Notes: generated from the sequence alone by a model not told the origin. Counted from the stretch's first letter, positions 53,301 to 62,852 are shown. The stretch is 64,000 bases of DNA from Natrinema sp. SYSU A 869 (GCF_019879105.1 NZ_CP082249.1:1736001-1800000); one strand, 5' to 3'. Translations and numbers: made by a program.

Positions 53301-54443
53301 CTACTGCTCCGGTACGCGGAACTCGACGGCTGCTCCCTGTCCGTAGCCGACGCACATCGTCGAGAGACCGAGCCCGCCGCCCCGCCGCTGGAGTTCGTGG
53401 ATCAGGGTGACGGGGAGGCGAGCGCCCGAAGCACCCAGCGGGTGGCCGATAGCGATTGCGCCGCCGTTGACGTTGAAGGTATCGTCGTCGAAGCCGAGTT
53501 CGTCCCGGCAGTAGATCGTCTGGCTGGCGAACGCCTCGTTGAGTTCGACGAGATCGTAGTCGTCGGCGTCGCGTCCGTTTCGCTCCCAGATGCCCCGCAC
53601 TGCGGGCACCGGACCGATCCCCATCACCGTCGGGTCGACGCCGGCGACGTTGTGATCTTCGATTTCCGCCATTATCTCGAGGCCCTGTTCCTCGGCGAAT
53701 TCCTTACTCGTGATCAGGACCCCCGCAGCGCCGTCGGAGACCTGCGAGGCGTTGGCGGCGGTGACGGTGCCGTCCTCCCGGAATGCGGGCGGCAGACCGG
53801 CGATCTTCTCTTTCGTGGTGCCGGGTCGGAGCCCCTCGTCTTCCTCCATGAGGCCGTCCTCGGTCTCGATGGGGACGATTTCCTCGTCGAACGTTCCCGC
53901 CTCAGTGGCCTCGACCGCGCGCTGCTGGCTGCGGGCACCGTACTCGTCCTGCTGGTCGCGGGAGACGTCGTACTCCCGGGCGACGTTCTCGGCGGTTTGG
54001 CCCATCGCGAGGCCGGCCGCATCGTACTGTTCGGCGATCCCGGCATAGGAGTCGATCCCCTTCCGGCGCTCGTTGCGGGACATGTTCTCGACGCCGCCGG
54101 CGACGATGACCTCGCGCTGACCCGCCCGAATCGCGTCGCTCGCGCTCATGATCGCCTCCGCTGAGGAGGCACAGAGTCGGTCGATGGTGGTGCCGGGCAC
54201 CTCCTCGCCGAGGTCCGACAGGAGGGCGATGACCCGTGCAATGTTATTGCTCTGCTCGTTGACCTGCTTGGCACAGCCCCACCTGATGTCGTCGACGTCC
54301 GCGCCCGAGAGTCCCGTCCGCTCGAGCATTTCGTTTACCAGCGGAACCGAGAGCTCTTCGCTACCTGTGTCGGCGTAGACGCCACCGTGTTTCCCCTGTG
54401 GAGTCCGGACTGCCTGGACAATAACTGGCTGCCGATCGCTCAT
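53301..54443 (-). CDS. Acetyl-CoA C-acyltransferase (thiolase)
   Basis: A 380-residue thiolase II. The nucleophilic Cys lies in [17 protein letters not shown]. The His loop is [19 protein letters not shown] and the second Cys is in [13 protein letters not shown]. It cleaves 3-ketoacyl-CoA to acetyl-CoA plus a shortened acyl-CoA, or runs the reverse. Unlike many thiolases here, no adjacent DUF35 (OB-fold) partner is present, so it is probably a degradative enzyme acting alone. It is transcribed against the acyl-CoA dehydrogenase. The gap 54444-54877 downstream of its start holds no gene I can support. Confidence 0.95.
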   Translation of the reverse strand: MSDRQPVIVQAVRTPQGKHGGVYADTGSEELSVPLVNEMLERTGLSGADVDDIRWGCAKQVNEQSNNIARVIALLSDLGEEVPGTTIDRLCASSAEAIMSASDAIRAGQREVIVAGGVENMSRNERRKGIDSYAGIAEQYDAAGLAMGQTAENVAREYDVSRDQQDEYGARSQQRAVEATEAGTFDEEIVPIETEDGLMEEDEGLRPGTTKEKIAGLPPAFREDGTVTAANASQVSDGAAGVLITSKEFAEEQGLEIMAEIEDHNVAGVDPTVMGIGPVPAVRGIWERNGRDADDYDLVELNEAFASQTIYCRDELGFDDDTFNVNGGAIAIGHPLGASGARLPVTLIHELQRRGGGLGLSTMCVGYGQGAAVEFRVPEQ

Positions 54444-54877
54444 TGGTAGTGAGTGGCTCGCGCTCCGGTACTAAAGTAACTCCGTTCCTTGCTATTCAGT
54501 CGGGAATGTTCGGCCTCGGCTCGGAACGAAGGGTGATGCACGTGCGGTGGCGCGCACTGGGCCGCGGCGAACTCGTGTGAGCCGCGGTCCGAAGCCGTGC
54601 GAGTCGGCTGGGGAGGACGTGGTGCCGTGTCGGGCGGGACTGAAAGGGGCTCTCGGGGCTTTCTGTGTATGAGAAACGCATTTCGGGTCGTCTGCTCACA
54701 CTGGCAACGAGGGATTTACACGTCCTCACCGCCCGACTGCGGTCCTCGCTCCCTCCGTCGCTGTAGTCCTCGTCCACCGGAAGACACAGTAGATCGTAGC
54801 GATTCTGATCCGATACTGTACGAGCGCGGTTTGTTCGAAAGGGAACGCTTTTGATCGTTTCCGCAGAGGCTTCGCAC

Positions 54878-55765
54878 ATGCAAATCGCAGTCCTCGGAGC
54901 CGGTAGTATGGGACACGGAATCGCACAGGTCTCCGCAATGGCGGGCCACGACGTGGTTCTCCGGGACATCGAGGAGGACTTCGTCGAGGATGGTCTCGAG
55001 GGGATCCGAACCAACCTCCAGGGCGGCGTCGACCGGGACAAGCTCACCGAAGGCGAGATGGAAGCGACCCTCGAGCGCATCGAGGGGACGACGGACCTCG
55101 AGGCGGCGGTCGAGGACGCCGACCTCGTCGTCGAAGCGGTGCCCGAGGACATGGATCTCAAACAGGACGTGTTCTCGGACATCGAGGACGCGGCGAGCGA
55201 GGACACGGTCATCGCCTCGAACACCTCCTCGCTGTCGGTGACCGAGATGGCCAGCGCGCTCGAGCACCCCGAACGCGCCGTTGGCCTCCACTTCTTCAAC
55301 CCGCCCCACATCATGGACCTTGTTGAGATCGTCATCGCTGAGCAGACCGACGAGCGCACCGAGGCGTTCGCCGTCGACTACGTCCAGGGGATCGAGAAGG
55401 AGGACGTCGTCGTTCGGGACACGGCCGGTTTCGCCACGTCGCGGCTCGGGCTGGCACTGGGCCTCGAGGCGATCCGGATGGTCGAGCAGGGCGTCGCCAG
55501 TCCGGCCGACATCGACGAGGGGATGGAAATCGGTTACGGCCATCCGATGGGGCCCCTCGAGCTGACCGACCACGTCGGGCTGGACGTGCGCCTGCACATC
55601 GCGGAACACCTCCGGGAAGAGCTCGGCGAGCGGTTCAAGCCGCCCCAGTCCCTGCGCCGGAAGGTCCGGGCGGGCAACCTCGGCAAGAAGACCGGCGAGG
55701 GCTACTACGTCTGGGCGGATGGCGAGCGCGTCGGCATGAGCGGCGAATGGGGCGACGACACGTAG
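54878..55765 (+). CDS. 3-hydroxyacyl-CoA dehydrogenase
   Basis: A 295-residue NAD-dependent dehydrogenase. The Rossmann motif GAGSMGHGIAQ is at residues 7-17. The catalytic His lies in GLHFFNPPHIMDLVEIV, preceded by SNTSSLS. The C-terminal domain has GFATSRLGLALGLEAIRMVE and GPLELTDHVGLDV. It oxidises 3-hydroxyacyl-CoA in beta-oxidation. The start at 54878 sits about 27 nt from a gcttttgatc box, and an upstream in-frame start would overlap that box. The C-terminal motif KKTGEGYYVW is typical of stand-alone enzymes rather than fusions. Confidence 0.96.
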   Translation: MQIAVLGAGSMGHGIAQVSAMAGHDVVLRDIEEDFVEDGLEGIRTNLQGGVDRDKLTEGEMEATLERIEGTTDLEAAVEDADLVVEAVPEDMDLKQDVFSDIEDAASEDTVIASNTSSLSVTEMASALEHPERAVGLHFFNPPHIMDLVEIVIAEQTDERTEAFAVDYVQGIEKEDVVVRDTAGFATSRLGLALGLEAIRMVEQGVASPADIDEGMEIGYGHPMGPLELTDHVGLDVRLHIAEHLREELGERFKPPQSLRRKVRAGNLGKKTGEGYYVWADGERVGMSGEWGDDT

Positions 55766-55918
55766 GGGCCGCCATCGTCCGCTTCGATCCACGAGACAGG
55801 ACCGGTTCGGAGACCGATACCCAACTCGTTAGGCGAGCCGTTTGTTTCGCTGCCACTGATACGAGAGAATACCGCCCGACGACTCGGGCGGCGGCCCCGG
55901 GGGCGCACGTGGAAAACT

Positions 55919-55981
55919 GACGGGGCTACTTTCGGATTCGACGGGGCCACTTTCAGATTCGACGGGGCCACTTTCAGATTC
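55919..55981. repeat. Three tandem 21-bp repeats
   Basis: Units at 55919-55939, 55940-55960 and 55961-55981. Units two and three are identical; unit one differs at two positions. The unit begins GACGGGGCCACTTTCAGATT. It lies between the 3-hydroxyacyl-CoA dehydrogenase and the FAD/Fe-S gene in a 409-bp gap with no credible coding sequence, 190 bp upstream of the latter's start. It could be an array of regulator sites or a slippage product. Confidence 0.9.
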
Positions 55982-56174
55982 GGTCACCACCCCAGTATCG
56001 GAACGCCCACGTGCCAGCCGGGTGGTTCGAGATCCGCCACCCGGTCACTACCACTCCCCCTCGAGCGGTGATCGGACCCGTCGACTAGATAGGACGGAAC
56101 CGGCATTAGGGGTCGGGGTGTCGCCGGATTGTCTGAATGCGGGTATTTTAGCCGCCCCTGAGCAAGGGTGACGT

Positions 56175-59100
56175 ATGTCCCTGGAGCCGAGCGCCGACCC
56201 GGCCGCCGACCGGCGAGCGAACTACGACTATCGAAGCGACGACGTCGATCGCCCGGCCCTGGTCGCGGACCTTGAGACGATCGTCGACTGCGAGGTCCGT
56301 GCCGACTCCTACTCCCGCGAACTGTACGCGACCGACGCGAGTGCCTACGAGATGACGCCGATCGCCGTCGCCTTCCCCCAGTCGACGGCCGATGTGGCGG
56401 GAATCCTCGAGTACTGCGCGGAACGGCAGATTCCCGTCCTCCCGCGCGGTGGCGGGACGAGCCTTGCCGGCCAGACGGTTAACCGGGCCGTCGTGCTGGA
56501 TTTTACCCGCCACATGAACGAGATCCTCGAGATCGATCCGGACGGCCGCAGTGCGACTGCCCAACCCGGAACGATCCTTGGGACGCTGAACGAGGCTCTC
56601 GCACCCCATGATCTCAAGTTCGCACCTGACCCGGCGTGGGGCGACAAGAGCGCCATCGGCGGCGCAATCGGGAACAACTCGACCGGCTCGCACTCCCTGA
56701 AGTACGGTAAGACCGACGCCTACATCGAGGAGGTCGAAGCCGTCCTCGCCGACGGCACCGTCACCCGGTTCGGCGAGGTCACCGTCGCGGAGATCGGCGA
56801 GCAGGCCGATCCTGATGGCGACCTCGAGGGCCGAATCTACGCCGAAGTCGAGCACATCCTCGAAGCGGATGCGGATCGCATCGAAGAAACGTATCCCGAT
56901 CTCAAGCGCAACGTTTCCGGATACAACCTCGACCGACTCGTCGCCGAGGCCCGCGGGAACGAACTACCAGGCGGCGAGGAGACCGGCGAGCCCGGAACGG
57001 TCAACCTCGCGCGCCTGCTGGCCGGCAGCGAGGGCACCCTGGCGATCGTCACCGAGGCCACCATCTCGCTCGAGCCGGTGCCCGAGACGAAAGCGGTGTC
57101 CCTACTCTGCTATCCCGACCTCCACGAGGCGATGCGGGATGTCGTCCCGATCCTCGAACACGACCCCGCGGCGGTCGAGGTCCTCGACGACGTGTTGATC
57201 GATCTCGCCAGCGATACTGCGGAGTTCGGTCCCGTTACCGAGATGCTCCCCGAGGGGACGAACGCCGTCCTCCTCGTGGAATTCTATGCCGAGGACGCCG
57301 ACCACGGCAAAGAGCAGGTCGCCGGGCTCCTGGCCGACCGCGTGCCGTCGGCGACGCCCGCGGCGGAGCCGACCGACGGTGCCCCGAGCAGTGACGCCGA
57401 GACGCTCGCGATCGAGGCCCTCGAGGCCTACGACGACACCGAGCGCGCGAAGCTCTGGAAGCTCCGCAAGTCCGGCCTGCCAATCTTGCTCTCGCGGACG
57501 ACCGACGAGAAGCACATCTCCTTCATCGAGGACACCGCGATCCCGCCAGCGCGGCTCCCCGAATTCGTCGAGGGCTTCGAAGAGATCCTCGAGAAACACG
57601 ACACCTACGCCAGTTTCTACGCTCACGCCGGCCCCGGCGTCCTCCACGTCCGGCCGCTCGTGAACACGAAGACCGAGGTGGGCCTCGAGCAACTCCACGG
57701 CATCGCAGACGACGTGACGGATCTCGTGGTCGAGTTAGAGGGGTCGGTCTCCGGCGAACACGGCGACGGCCGCGCCCGAACCCAGTGGAATCACAAACTC
57801 TACGGCGACGAGCTCTGGGAGACCTTTCAGGACCTCAAGACGGCGTTTGACCCCGACTGGATTCTGAACCCGGGGCAGGTCGTCTTCCGCGAAGACGTCT
57901 CCGCGAGCAGCGCGAGCGGAGGCTCGTCACGGAAAACCCGTGACGGTGATCCAACTGATCTGCGGGAGCACCTGCGGTTCGACCCCGACTACGAGTTCGA
58001 GACGGGGTTCGAACCCAAACTCGAATGGAACAACGATAACGGCATGCAGGGCATGGTCGAGCTCTGTCACGGCTGTGGGGGCTGTCGCGGCGAGCAAGAG
58101 ACCACGGGCGGCGTGATGTGTCCGACCTACCGAGCGAGCCAAGAGGAGATCACGGCGACCCGGGGCCGGGCGAACGCGCTCCGGCAGGCCATGAGCGGTG
58201 ATCTCGATCCGGACGAGGCCGTCTCCGACGAGTTCGTCGAGGAGGTGATGGGGCTCTGTATCGGCTGCAAGGGCTGTGCCATCGACTGCCCCAGCGAGGT
58301 CGACATGGCGAAGCTCAAGGCCGAAGTCACCCACGAGTACCACCAGCGCAACGGCGCGACGCTCCGAGATCGGCTCTTCGCCAACGTCGCGACCCTCTCG
58401 AAGTTGGGGAGTCAGTTCGCCCCGCTGTCGAACGCCCTGCCGAAGCTGCCGGGCGCGCGCAAGGCACTCGAGGTTACCCTCGGGATCGATGCCGACCGGC
58501 CGCTGCCGACGTTTCACGCGAAGACGTTTCGGGATTGGTTCCACGAGCGAGGCGGCGCTCGCGTCAGGGAGGCTGATGCCACCCGGAAGGTCGTCCTCTA
58601 TCCTGACACCTACACTAACTACAGCCACCCCGAGGCCGGAAAGGCGGCCGTCCGCGTGCTCGAGGCCGCCGGCGTCCACGTCGCCGTCCCCGACGAACTC
58701 GGCGACACGGGCCGACCGGCGTTCTCGAAGGGGTTTCTCGAGAAGGCGGGAGACGCGGCCCGTGAGAACGTCAACGCACTCGCGCCGCGGGTCGCCGACG
58801 GTTGGGACGTAGTTGTCATCGAGCCCTCCGACGCGGTCATGTTCCAGAGCGATTACCTCGATCTGCTCTCCTCGGATGCGGCCGAAACGCTCGCCGACGC
58901 AACCTACGGCGTCTGCGAGTACATCGACAGCTTCCGGTTGGATGAGGAGATTACGTTCGGCGCGAATGCGGTGACGCATGAGCTTGTCTACCATGGCCAC
59001 TGTCATCAGAAATCAGTCGCGAAGGACCACCACGCAGTCGGGGTCCTCCGGCGGGCCGGCTACGCCGTCGACCCGCTCGATTCGGGCTGCTGTGGCATGG

Positions 59101-59300
59101 CCGGCAGTTTCGGCTACGAGTCCGAACACGCCTCGATGAGCGACGCCATCGCCTCGATCCTGTACGACCAGGTCGACGACAGCGGCGGCGAGCGCGTCGT
59201 CGCCCCCGGAGCCTCCTGTCGCACGCAACTCGAGAACAGGCCCAACGTGTCCGAGGAGCCACCGACGCCGATCGAAGTCGTGGCCGAGGCGCTCGAGTAA
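56175..59300 (+). CDS. FAD-binding and 4Fe-4S oxidoreductase (D-lactate/glycolate dehydrogenase type)
   Basis: A 1041-residue fusion. Residues about 30-250 are a PCMH/FAD-binding-4 domain (LPRGGGTSLAGQTVN; IGGAIGNNSTGSHS), and about 300-570 a FAD-oxidase C domain (HAGPGVLHVRPLV; SGEHGDGRARTQW). A linker follows, then two 4Fe-4S motifs (CHGCGGC at about 631; CIGCKGCAIDCPSEVDM at about 694). CCG-type domains come last (HGHCHQK about 941; SGCCGMAGSFGYE about 970). It resembles a GlcD-GlpC/DLD fusion oxidising a 2-hydroxyacid such as D-lactate and passing electrons to the membrane chain. A gtatttt box lies about 28 nt upstream. The linker contains two small palindromes. Confidence 0.93.
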   Translation: MSLEPSADPAADRRANYDYRSDDVDRPALVADLETIVDCEVRADSYSRELYATDASAYEMTPIAVAFPQSTADVAGILEYCAERQIPVLPRGGGTSLAGQTVNRAVVLDFTRHMNEILEIDPDGRSATAQPGTILGTLNEALAPHDLKFAPDPAWGDKSAIGGAIGNNSTGSHSLKYGKTDAYIEEVEAVLADGTVTRFGEVTVAEIGEQADPDGDLEGRIYAEVEHILEADADRIEETYPDLKRNVSGYNLDRLVAEARGNELPGGEETGEPGTVNLARLLAGSEGTLAIVTEATISLEPVPETKAVSLLCYPDLHEAMRDVVPILEHDPAAVEVLDDVLIDLASDTAEFGPVTEMLPEGTNAVLLVEFYAEDADHGKEQVAGLLADRVPSATPAAEPTDGAPSSDAETLAIEALEAYDDTERAKLWKLRKSGLPILLSRTTDEKHISFIEDTAIPPARLPEFVEGFEEILEKHDTYASFYAHAGPGVLHVRPLVNTKTEVGLEQLHGIADDVTDLVVELEGSVSGEHGDGRARTQWNHKLYGDELWETFQDLKTAFDPDWILNPGQVVFREDVSASSASGGSSRKTRDGDPTDLREHLRFDPDYEFETGFEPKLEWNNDNGMQGMVELCHGCGGCRGEQETTGGVMCPTYRASQEEITATRGRANALRQAMSGDLDPDEAVSDEFVEEVMGLCIGCKGCAIDCPSEVDMAKLKAEVTHEYHQRNGATLRDRLFANVATLSKLGSQFAPLSNALPKLPGARKALEVTLGIDADRPLPTFHAKTFRDWFHERGGARVREADATRKVVLYPDTYTNYSHPEAGKAAVRVLEAAGVHVAVPDELGDTGRPAFSKGFLEKAGDAARENVNALAPRVADGWDVVVIEPSDAVMFQSDYLDLLSSDAAETLADATYGVCEYIDSFRLDEEITFGANAVTHELVYHGHCHQKSVAKDHHAVGVLRRAGYAVDPLDSGCCGMAGSFGYESEHASMSDAIASILYDQVDDSGGERVVAPGASCRTQLENRPNVSEEPPTPIEVVAEALE
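57913..57944. repeat. Two adjacent palindromes inside the FAD/Fe-S linker
   Basis: CGAGC-GGAG-GCTCG (57913-57926) is followed at once by GTCACGG-AAAAC-CCGTGAC (57926-57944). Both are perfect inverted repeats within codons for the interdomain linker (ASSASGGSSRKTRDGDPTD, about residues 577-595). The encoded residues are polar and flexible. This looks like insertion of a small palindromic element that kept the frame. Confidence 0.65.
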
Positions 59301-59337
59301 TCACGACTCGGGAGCAATATCTGCTGAAGACGATCGT

Positions 59338-59397
59338 TTGTTGCTGTCGGTCTTGGGTTGTTGCTGTTGGCCTCACTTTCTTGCTGTCGGTTTTGCA
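59338..59397. repeat. Three imperfect 20-bp direct repeats at the origin edge
   Basis: Units at 59338-59357, 59358-59377 and 59378-59397 share TTGTTGCTGTYGG or TTCTTGCTGTCGG at their 5' ends. They lie between the end of the FAD/Fe-S gene and the first ORB, pointing toward the AT-rich segment. They could be part of the origin or of a terminator region. Confidence 0.7.
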
Positions 59398-59423
59398 CTA
59401 TCTATCGAGAATACAACAATACA

Positions 59424-59692
59424 CCCACACCCCGGGCGTCGAGTGTAGATGGACGAAAGGCTATGAGAGAGGCACTATCTGGCAGATTTAGGAATCGCTC
59501 GGATATCGATTGATCGGTTAGCATCAAATGACATGAATTAGATGGGGAAGATTTATAACTGATAGTTAGAAACAGTATCCGTACTCCATAAATATTGAAG
59601 GTGAGATAAGAGGGTGTGGATTTCTAGAAGCGCCGTTTAGCGTTTTTACGGTAGTTTTCGGCAATCTACACTCGACACCCGGGGTGTGGGTA
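59424..59692. other. Replication origin core: inverted ORB pair around an AT-rich segment
   Basis: An ORB-like 27-mer in minus orientation at 59424-59450 (reverse complement CTACACTCGACGCCCGGGGT plus GTGGGTG) faces an almost identical copy at 59666-59692 (one or two differences). Between them are 215 bp, the most AT-rich stretch nearby, suited to be the duplex-unwinding element. A further half-site TTTCACTCGACACGAGG lies at 59775-59791. The adjacent orc1/cdc6 gene and the array beyond it complete the pattern of a haloarchaeal oriC. The G-string and TCGAC core are read directly; origin activity is inferred. Confidence 0.85.
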
Positions 59693-59917
59693 TCTCTTTC
59701 ACCGCGTTCTCACGAGGCGTTCTCGTGTGACGACTGGATAAGCGCGCAGAACCCCACAGCTATGTCACAATCCAATTTCACTCGACACGAGGAAACCAGT
59801 CTGTGTGTTATATTGTGCGTAAAAGCCCTCGTTGCGCTGATTTATGCACTCTACATCCGACAACTGGTGTCTCTCAATCACTAGTCTATATATAACCCCC
59901 ATCGGTACGTGACGGGT

Positions 59918-61171
59918 ATGGAAGACGGCACCGGTAGCGAAAACGAGTCTCTCGAGGACTTCTGGGCAACGGAAGACCCGATATTCAGCCGCAAGGAACT
60001 CCTCGATATCGACCTCGTTCCGAACGAGGATCGAATTATCGGCAGAGACAGTGAAATCAAGAATGTTGCCTCGAGCATTCATCCCGCAGTGAAAGGCCAG
60101 TCTCCTCGAAATACACTCATTTATGGAAAAACGGGAACCGGCAAATCGCTTGTCGCGAAACACGTCACCAGAAGTGCCCAGCAGTATTCGGTCGAAAACG
60201 GGACGGAGCTGGGGAGAGCGTACATCGACTGTACACAGACGAAGACCGAAACACGCGTCGTGATTAATCTGGCTCAAACGCTGAACGATCCGGAGGAAAC
60301 GGGCATCAGTATCCCTGTCACTGGATTATCGACTGACGTCTATTACGAGCGCTTTTGGTCGATTCTCGATCAACGCTACGATGTCGCGATCATCATTCTC
60401 GACGAAATCGACAAACTCCAAGATAGCGAGATCCTCATGCAACTGTCTCGCGCAGGGGAGGCCGGAAAACTGGACTCCTGTAATGTGGGGATTATCGCGA
60501 TCAGCAACAAAATCTCGTTCAAGGAATCGCTCGATGAGCGAATCCTTAGTAGTCTGCAGGACCGTGAATTCGTGTTCCCACCATACGATGCGAATCAACT
60601 CCGCGAGATCATGTCGAATCGAGAGGATGCCTTCAGAGACGGCGTCCTTTTAGACGACGTCATCCCACTGAGTGCCGCGTTCGCTGCACAAGAGCACGGC
60701 GATGCGAGGAAGGCATTAGATATTCTCCGAAACGCCGGCGAACTGGCAAAGGACGAAGACGCCGAGGAAGTAACTGAAGATCACGTACGCAATGCTCGAG
60801 AGAGAGCCGATATCGACCGATTCTCCCAGCTCCTCGAAGGGCAACCAACGCAAATCAAGGCGTCCGTATACGCGCTGTCACTACTCGCGGAGCAACACAG
60901 CGACCGGGAAGAATTTGCGACTCGCGAGGTTTACGAGATGTACCAGACTATCACTTCAGATAGCGCTCTCGGAATCGAAACGCTCTCTCAGCGCCGAATG
61001 AGCGATAAACTCGACGAACAGGTGTTTCTCGATATTCTCGGACGGACTGAACGAGTCGGACGCGGGTACAGTAGCGGCGTGACGAATTACTACTACCTAT
61101 TGGAGGATCCGTCCGTCGTACAGGCCGTTATTCACGACGATAATCGCTTTTCGGAACTCAATCGAACGTAA
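59918..61171 (+). CDS. orc1: Orc1/Cdc6 replication initiator
   Basis: A 417-residue AAA+ initiator. Walker A GKTGTGKSL is at residues 70-78, Walker B VAIIILDEIDKLQ near 155, sensor-1 IIAISNK and sensor-2 GDARKALDIL. The C-terminal winged helix (from about residue 320) would bind the ORBs. In archaea Orc1/Cdc6 recognises origin boxes and loads MCM. The ATG at 59918 lies about 30 nt from tctatatata; a GTG at 59909 is in frame but less well placed. The gene is embedded in ORB-like repeats on both sides, so it is probably an origin-linked, origin-specific initiator, one of several in such genomes. Which paralogue is not determined. Confidence 0.96.
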   Translation: MEDGTGSENESLEDFWATEDPIFSRKELLDIDLVPNEDRIIGRDSEIKNVASSIHPAVKGQSPRNTLIYGKTGTGKSLVAKHVTRSAQQYSVENGTELGRAYIDCTQTKTETRVVINLAQTLNDPEETGISIPVTGLSTDVYYERFWSILDQRYDVAIIILDEIDKLQDSEILMQLSRAGEAGKLDSCNVGIIAISNKISFKESLDERILSSLQDREFVFPPYDANQLREIMSNREDAFRDGVLLDDVIPLSAAFAAQEHGDARKALDILRNAGELAKDEDAEEVTEDHVRNARERADIDRFSQLLEGQPTQIKASVYALSLLAEQHSDREEFATREVYEMYQTITSDSALGIETLSQRRMSDKLDEQVFLDILGRTERVGRGYSSGVTNYYYLLEDPSVVQAVIHDDNRFSELNRT

Positions 61172-61181
61172 CTAGGAGAAA

Positions 61182-61556
61182 TTCACTCGACATCCGGGGT
61201 GGCTAGATAGATAGTAGATGGTAGATAGTAGATGGGTTTGGCAGGTGATTTCACTCGACACCTGGGGTGGAAGACAATTCAGACGGCGCTCTCTCGAGGG
61301 ACGTGTCTCGCTATCACATTTCACTCGACAGTTGGGGTGTTCCTATTCGTATAGTTAGGTTATAGGGCGTCTATCCCCTGATTTAGCACACTTACATTCG
61401 ACACCTGGGGTGGTAGTCCGCAGACGAGTTCACTCGATACGTGGGGTATCAGGACCTGTCCACACTCGATACTCGGCTTCGAGACGATTCATTCGACAAC
61501 TGGTCTGGCTCACGGATTCGTATCGGTATCGCATTTCATTCGACAGCCGGGGTAGC
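61182..61556 (+). repeat. Array of ORB-like repeats downstream of orc1
   Basis: At least seven direct copies resemble TTTCACTCGACACCTGGGGT plus GG. They lie at about 61182, 61249, 61319, 61391, 61429, 61488 and 61532, with a degenerate one at 61460. Spacing is irregular (about 40-70 bp). Copies keep CAYTCGAYA and most keep GGGGT; 61488 has TGGTCTGG instead. All face the same way as the right ORB of the core origin. A TAGATAG-rich run (61204-61235) lies between the first two. The region 61172-61772 has no credible gene. Confidence 0.85.
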
Positions 61557-61617
61557 ATGTTCTGGAGTGGAATCGACGGCTCACGAACTCATGGCGGACG
61601 CTCGAGTGAGCGACCAA

Positions 61618-61721
61618 GTGGCGTTTAGACGGTGTTCGCGTTTTGACGGTGTTCAAGTTGAGAACAGGCGAGGGATGAGGCGTGTTTCGCGGACTCGAGC
61701 GCGACCCTTTTCAAACGCCAC
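61618..61721. promoter_or_regulatory. Inverted and direct repeats upstream of the ABC exporter
   Basis: GTGGCGTTT (61618-61626) and AAACGCCAC (61713-61721) form a perfect 9-bp inverted repeat. Between them GACGGTGTTC occurs twice (61628-61637 and 61645-61654). The segment lies 50-155 bp upstream of the ATPase start and past the last ORB, so it may control the exporter. No regulator is assigned. Confidence 0.3.
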
Positions 61722-61772
61722 ATAGCTGAGAGAAGCGGCTACCCGAGTCACCGCCCTTTCTTCGAGTCCGCT

Positions 61773-62852
61773 ATGTCGACTCGAAACTCGATGACCGAGA
61801 CCGCACCGAGTTCGGAACAGTCAGGGCAAATCGACGCGTCGCTCGCTATCGACGCCGAGAACGTTCACGTCACGTACGCTGACGGAACCAAAGCCGTTCG
61901 CGGCGTGTCGCTCAGCGTCCAACCGGGCGAGTGTTTCGGGTTCGTGGGTCCGAACGGGGCGGGAAAGACGACCACGATACGGACGCTCGTCACGTTGCTA
62001 TATCCCACCGAGGGAGCCGTCTCCGTCAACGGCTACGACGTTCGAACCGATCCGCAGGCGGTCCGCGAATCGATTGGCTACATGGCGCAGGAGACCAGCG
62101 TCGACGAGGAACTGACCGCCCGCGAGAACGTCCGGTTCGCCTGTGAACTGTACGGCGTCCCGAAGGCCGACCGAGCGGACCGCATCGCGGAACTACTCGA
62201 GATCGTCGGCCTCGGGGACGTCGCCGACACGCGGGCGGCGAACTTCTCCGGCGGCATGCAGAAGCGATTGGACGCGGCCACGGCACTGGTCCATCGACCG
62301 TCCGTAGTGTTCCTCGACGAACCGACCGTGGGCCTCGATCCGGAGGCGCGACTGCGGCTGTGGGACCATCTCGAGGGACTCCTCGAGCGCGGGAGCACCA
62401 TCTTTCTTACGACGCAGTACCTCGACGAGGCCGATCGCCGCTGTGATCGGCTCGCCCTGCTCCGGGATGGCGAGGTTGTTGCGACCGATACGCCGGCCGC
62501 GCTCAAGTCCCGCGTCGGCGGTGACGTGTTGGCCCTGCAGTTTGCCGACGACGTCGATCACCGGATCGCACGGGCGAAGCGCGTCGTGCGTGAGTCGGAT
62601 GCGGTCGATCCCGTGGCGATCGAGACGACAGAGAACGGGCTCACCGTCACGGCGGCGACCGCTCGTCGGAGCGCCCACGACCTGTTCGTCGCGCTCTCCG
62701 AGGCGGGGATTCGCGTGACCGGGTTCGACGTCCGATCGCCGACGCTGGACGACGTCTTCCTCTCGCTGACCGGCGACCGCCCCGACCGCTCCGAGTCGGG
62801 CGACGGACCGCGCTGGGCGTCCGCGGCCGCAAAACGGGAGGGATCGCGATGA
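61773..62852 (+). CDS. ABC exporter ATPase (DrrA/CcmA type)
   Basis: A 359-residue ATPase. After a 25-residue acidic tail come Walker A GPNGAGKTT (59-67), Q-loop YMAQETSVDEELT, signature FSGGMQKRL, Walker B VVFLDEPTVGLDP and the H-loop TTQYLDEAD. The C-terminal DUF4162-like region ends in VRSPTLDDVFLSLTG, the hallmark of daunorubicin-resistance-type exporters. It powers the permease encoded directly after it (ATGA overlap). The substrate could be a drug, lipid or other hydrophobic compound. ATG 61791 is an alternative start. Confidence 0.93.
   Translation: MSTRNSMTETAPSSEQSGQIDASLAIDAENVHVTYADGTKAVRGVSLSVQPGECFGFVGPNGAGKTTTIRTLVTLLYPTEGAVSVNGYDVRTDPQAVRESIGYMAQETSVDEELTARENVRFACELYGVPKADRADRIAELLEIVGLGDVADTRAANFSGGMQKRLDAATALVHRPSVVFLDEPTVGLDPEARLRLWDHLEGLLERGSTIFLTTQYLDEADRRCDRLALLRDGEVVATDTPAALKSRVGGDVLALQFADDVDHRIARAKRVVRESDAVDPVAIETTENGLTVTAATARRSAHDLFVALSEAGIRVTGFDVRSPTLDDVFLSLTGDRPDRSESGDGPRWASAAAKREGSR

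Noticed and set aside
54597-54854. 85-codon plus-strand frame before the 3-hydroxyacyl-CoA dehydrogenase
   Set aside because: Low-complexity Arg/Gly/Ser composition; the promoter of the real gene lies at its 3' end.
59684-59884. Small plus-strand frame (66 codons) in the origin region
   Set aside because: It starts inside an ORB-like repeat, contains a further ORB half-site as codons, and shows no codon bias.
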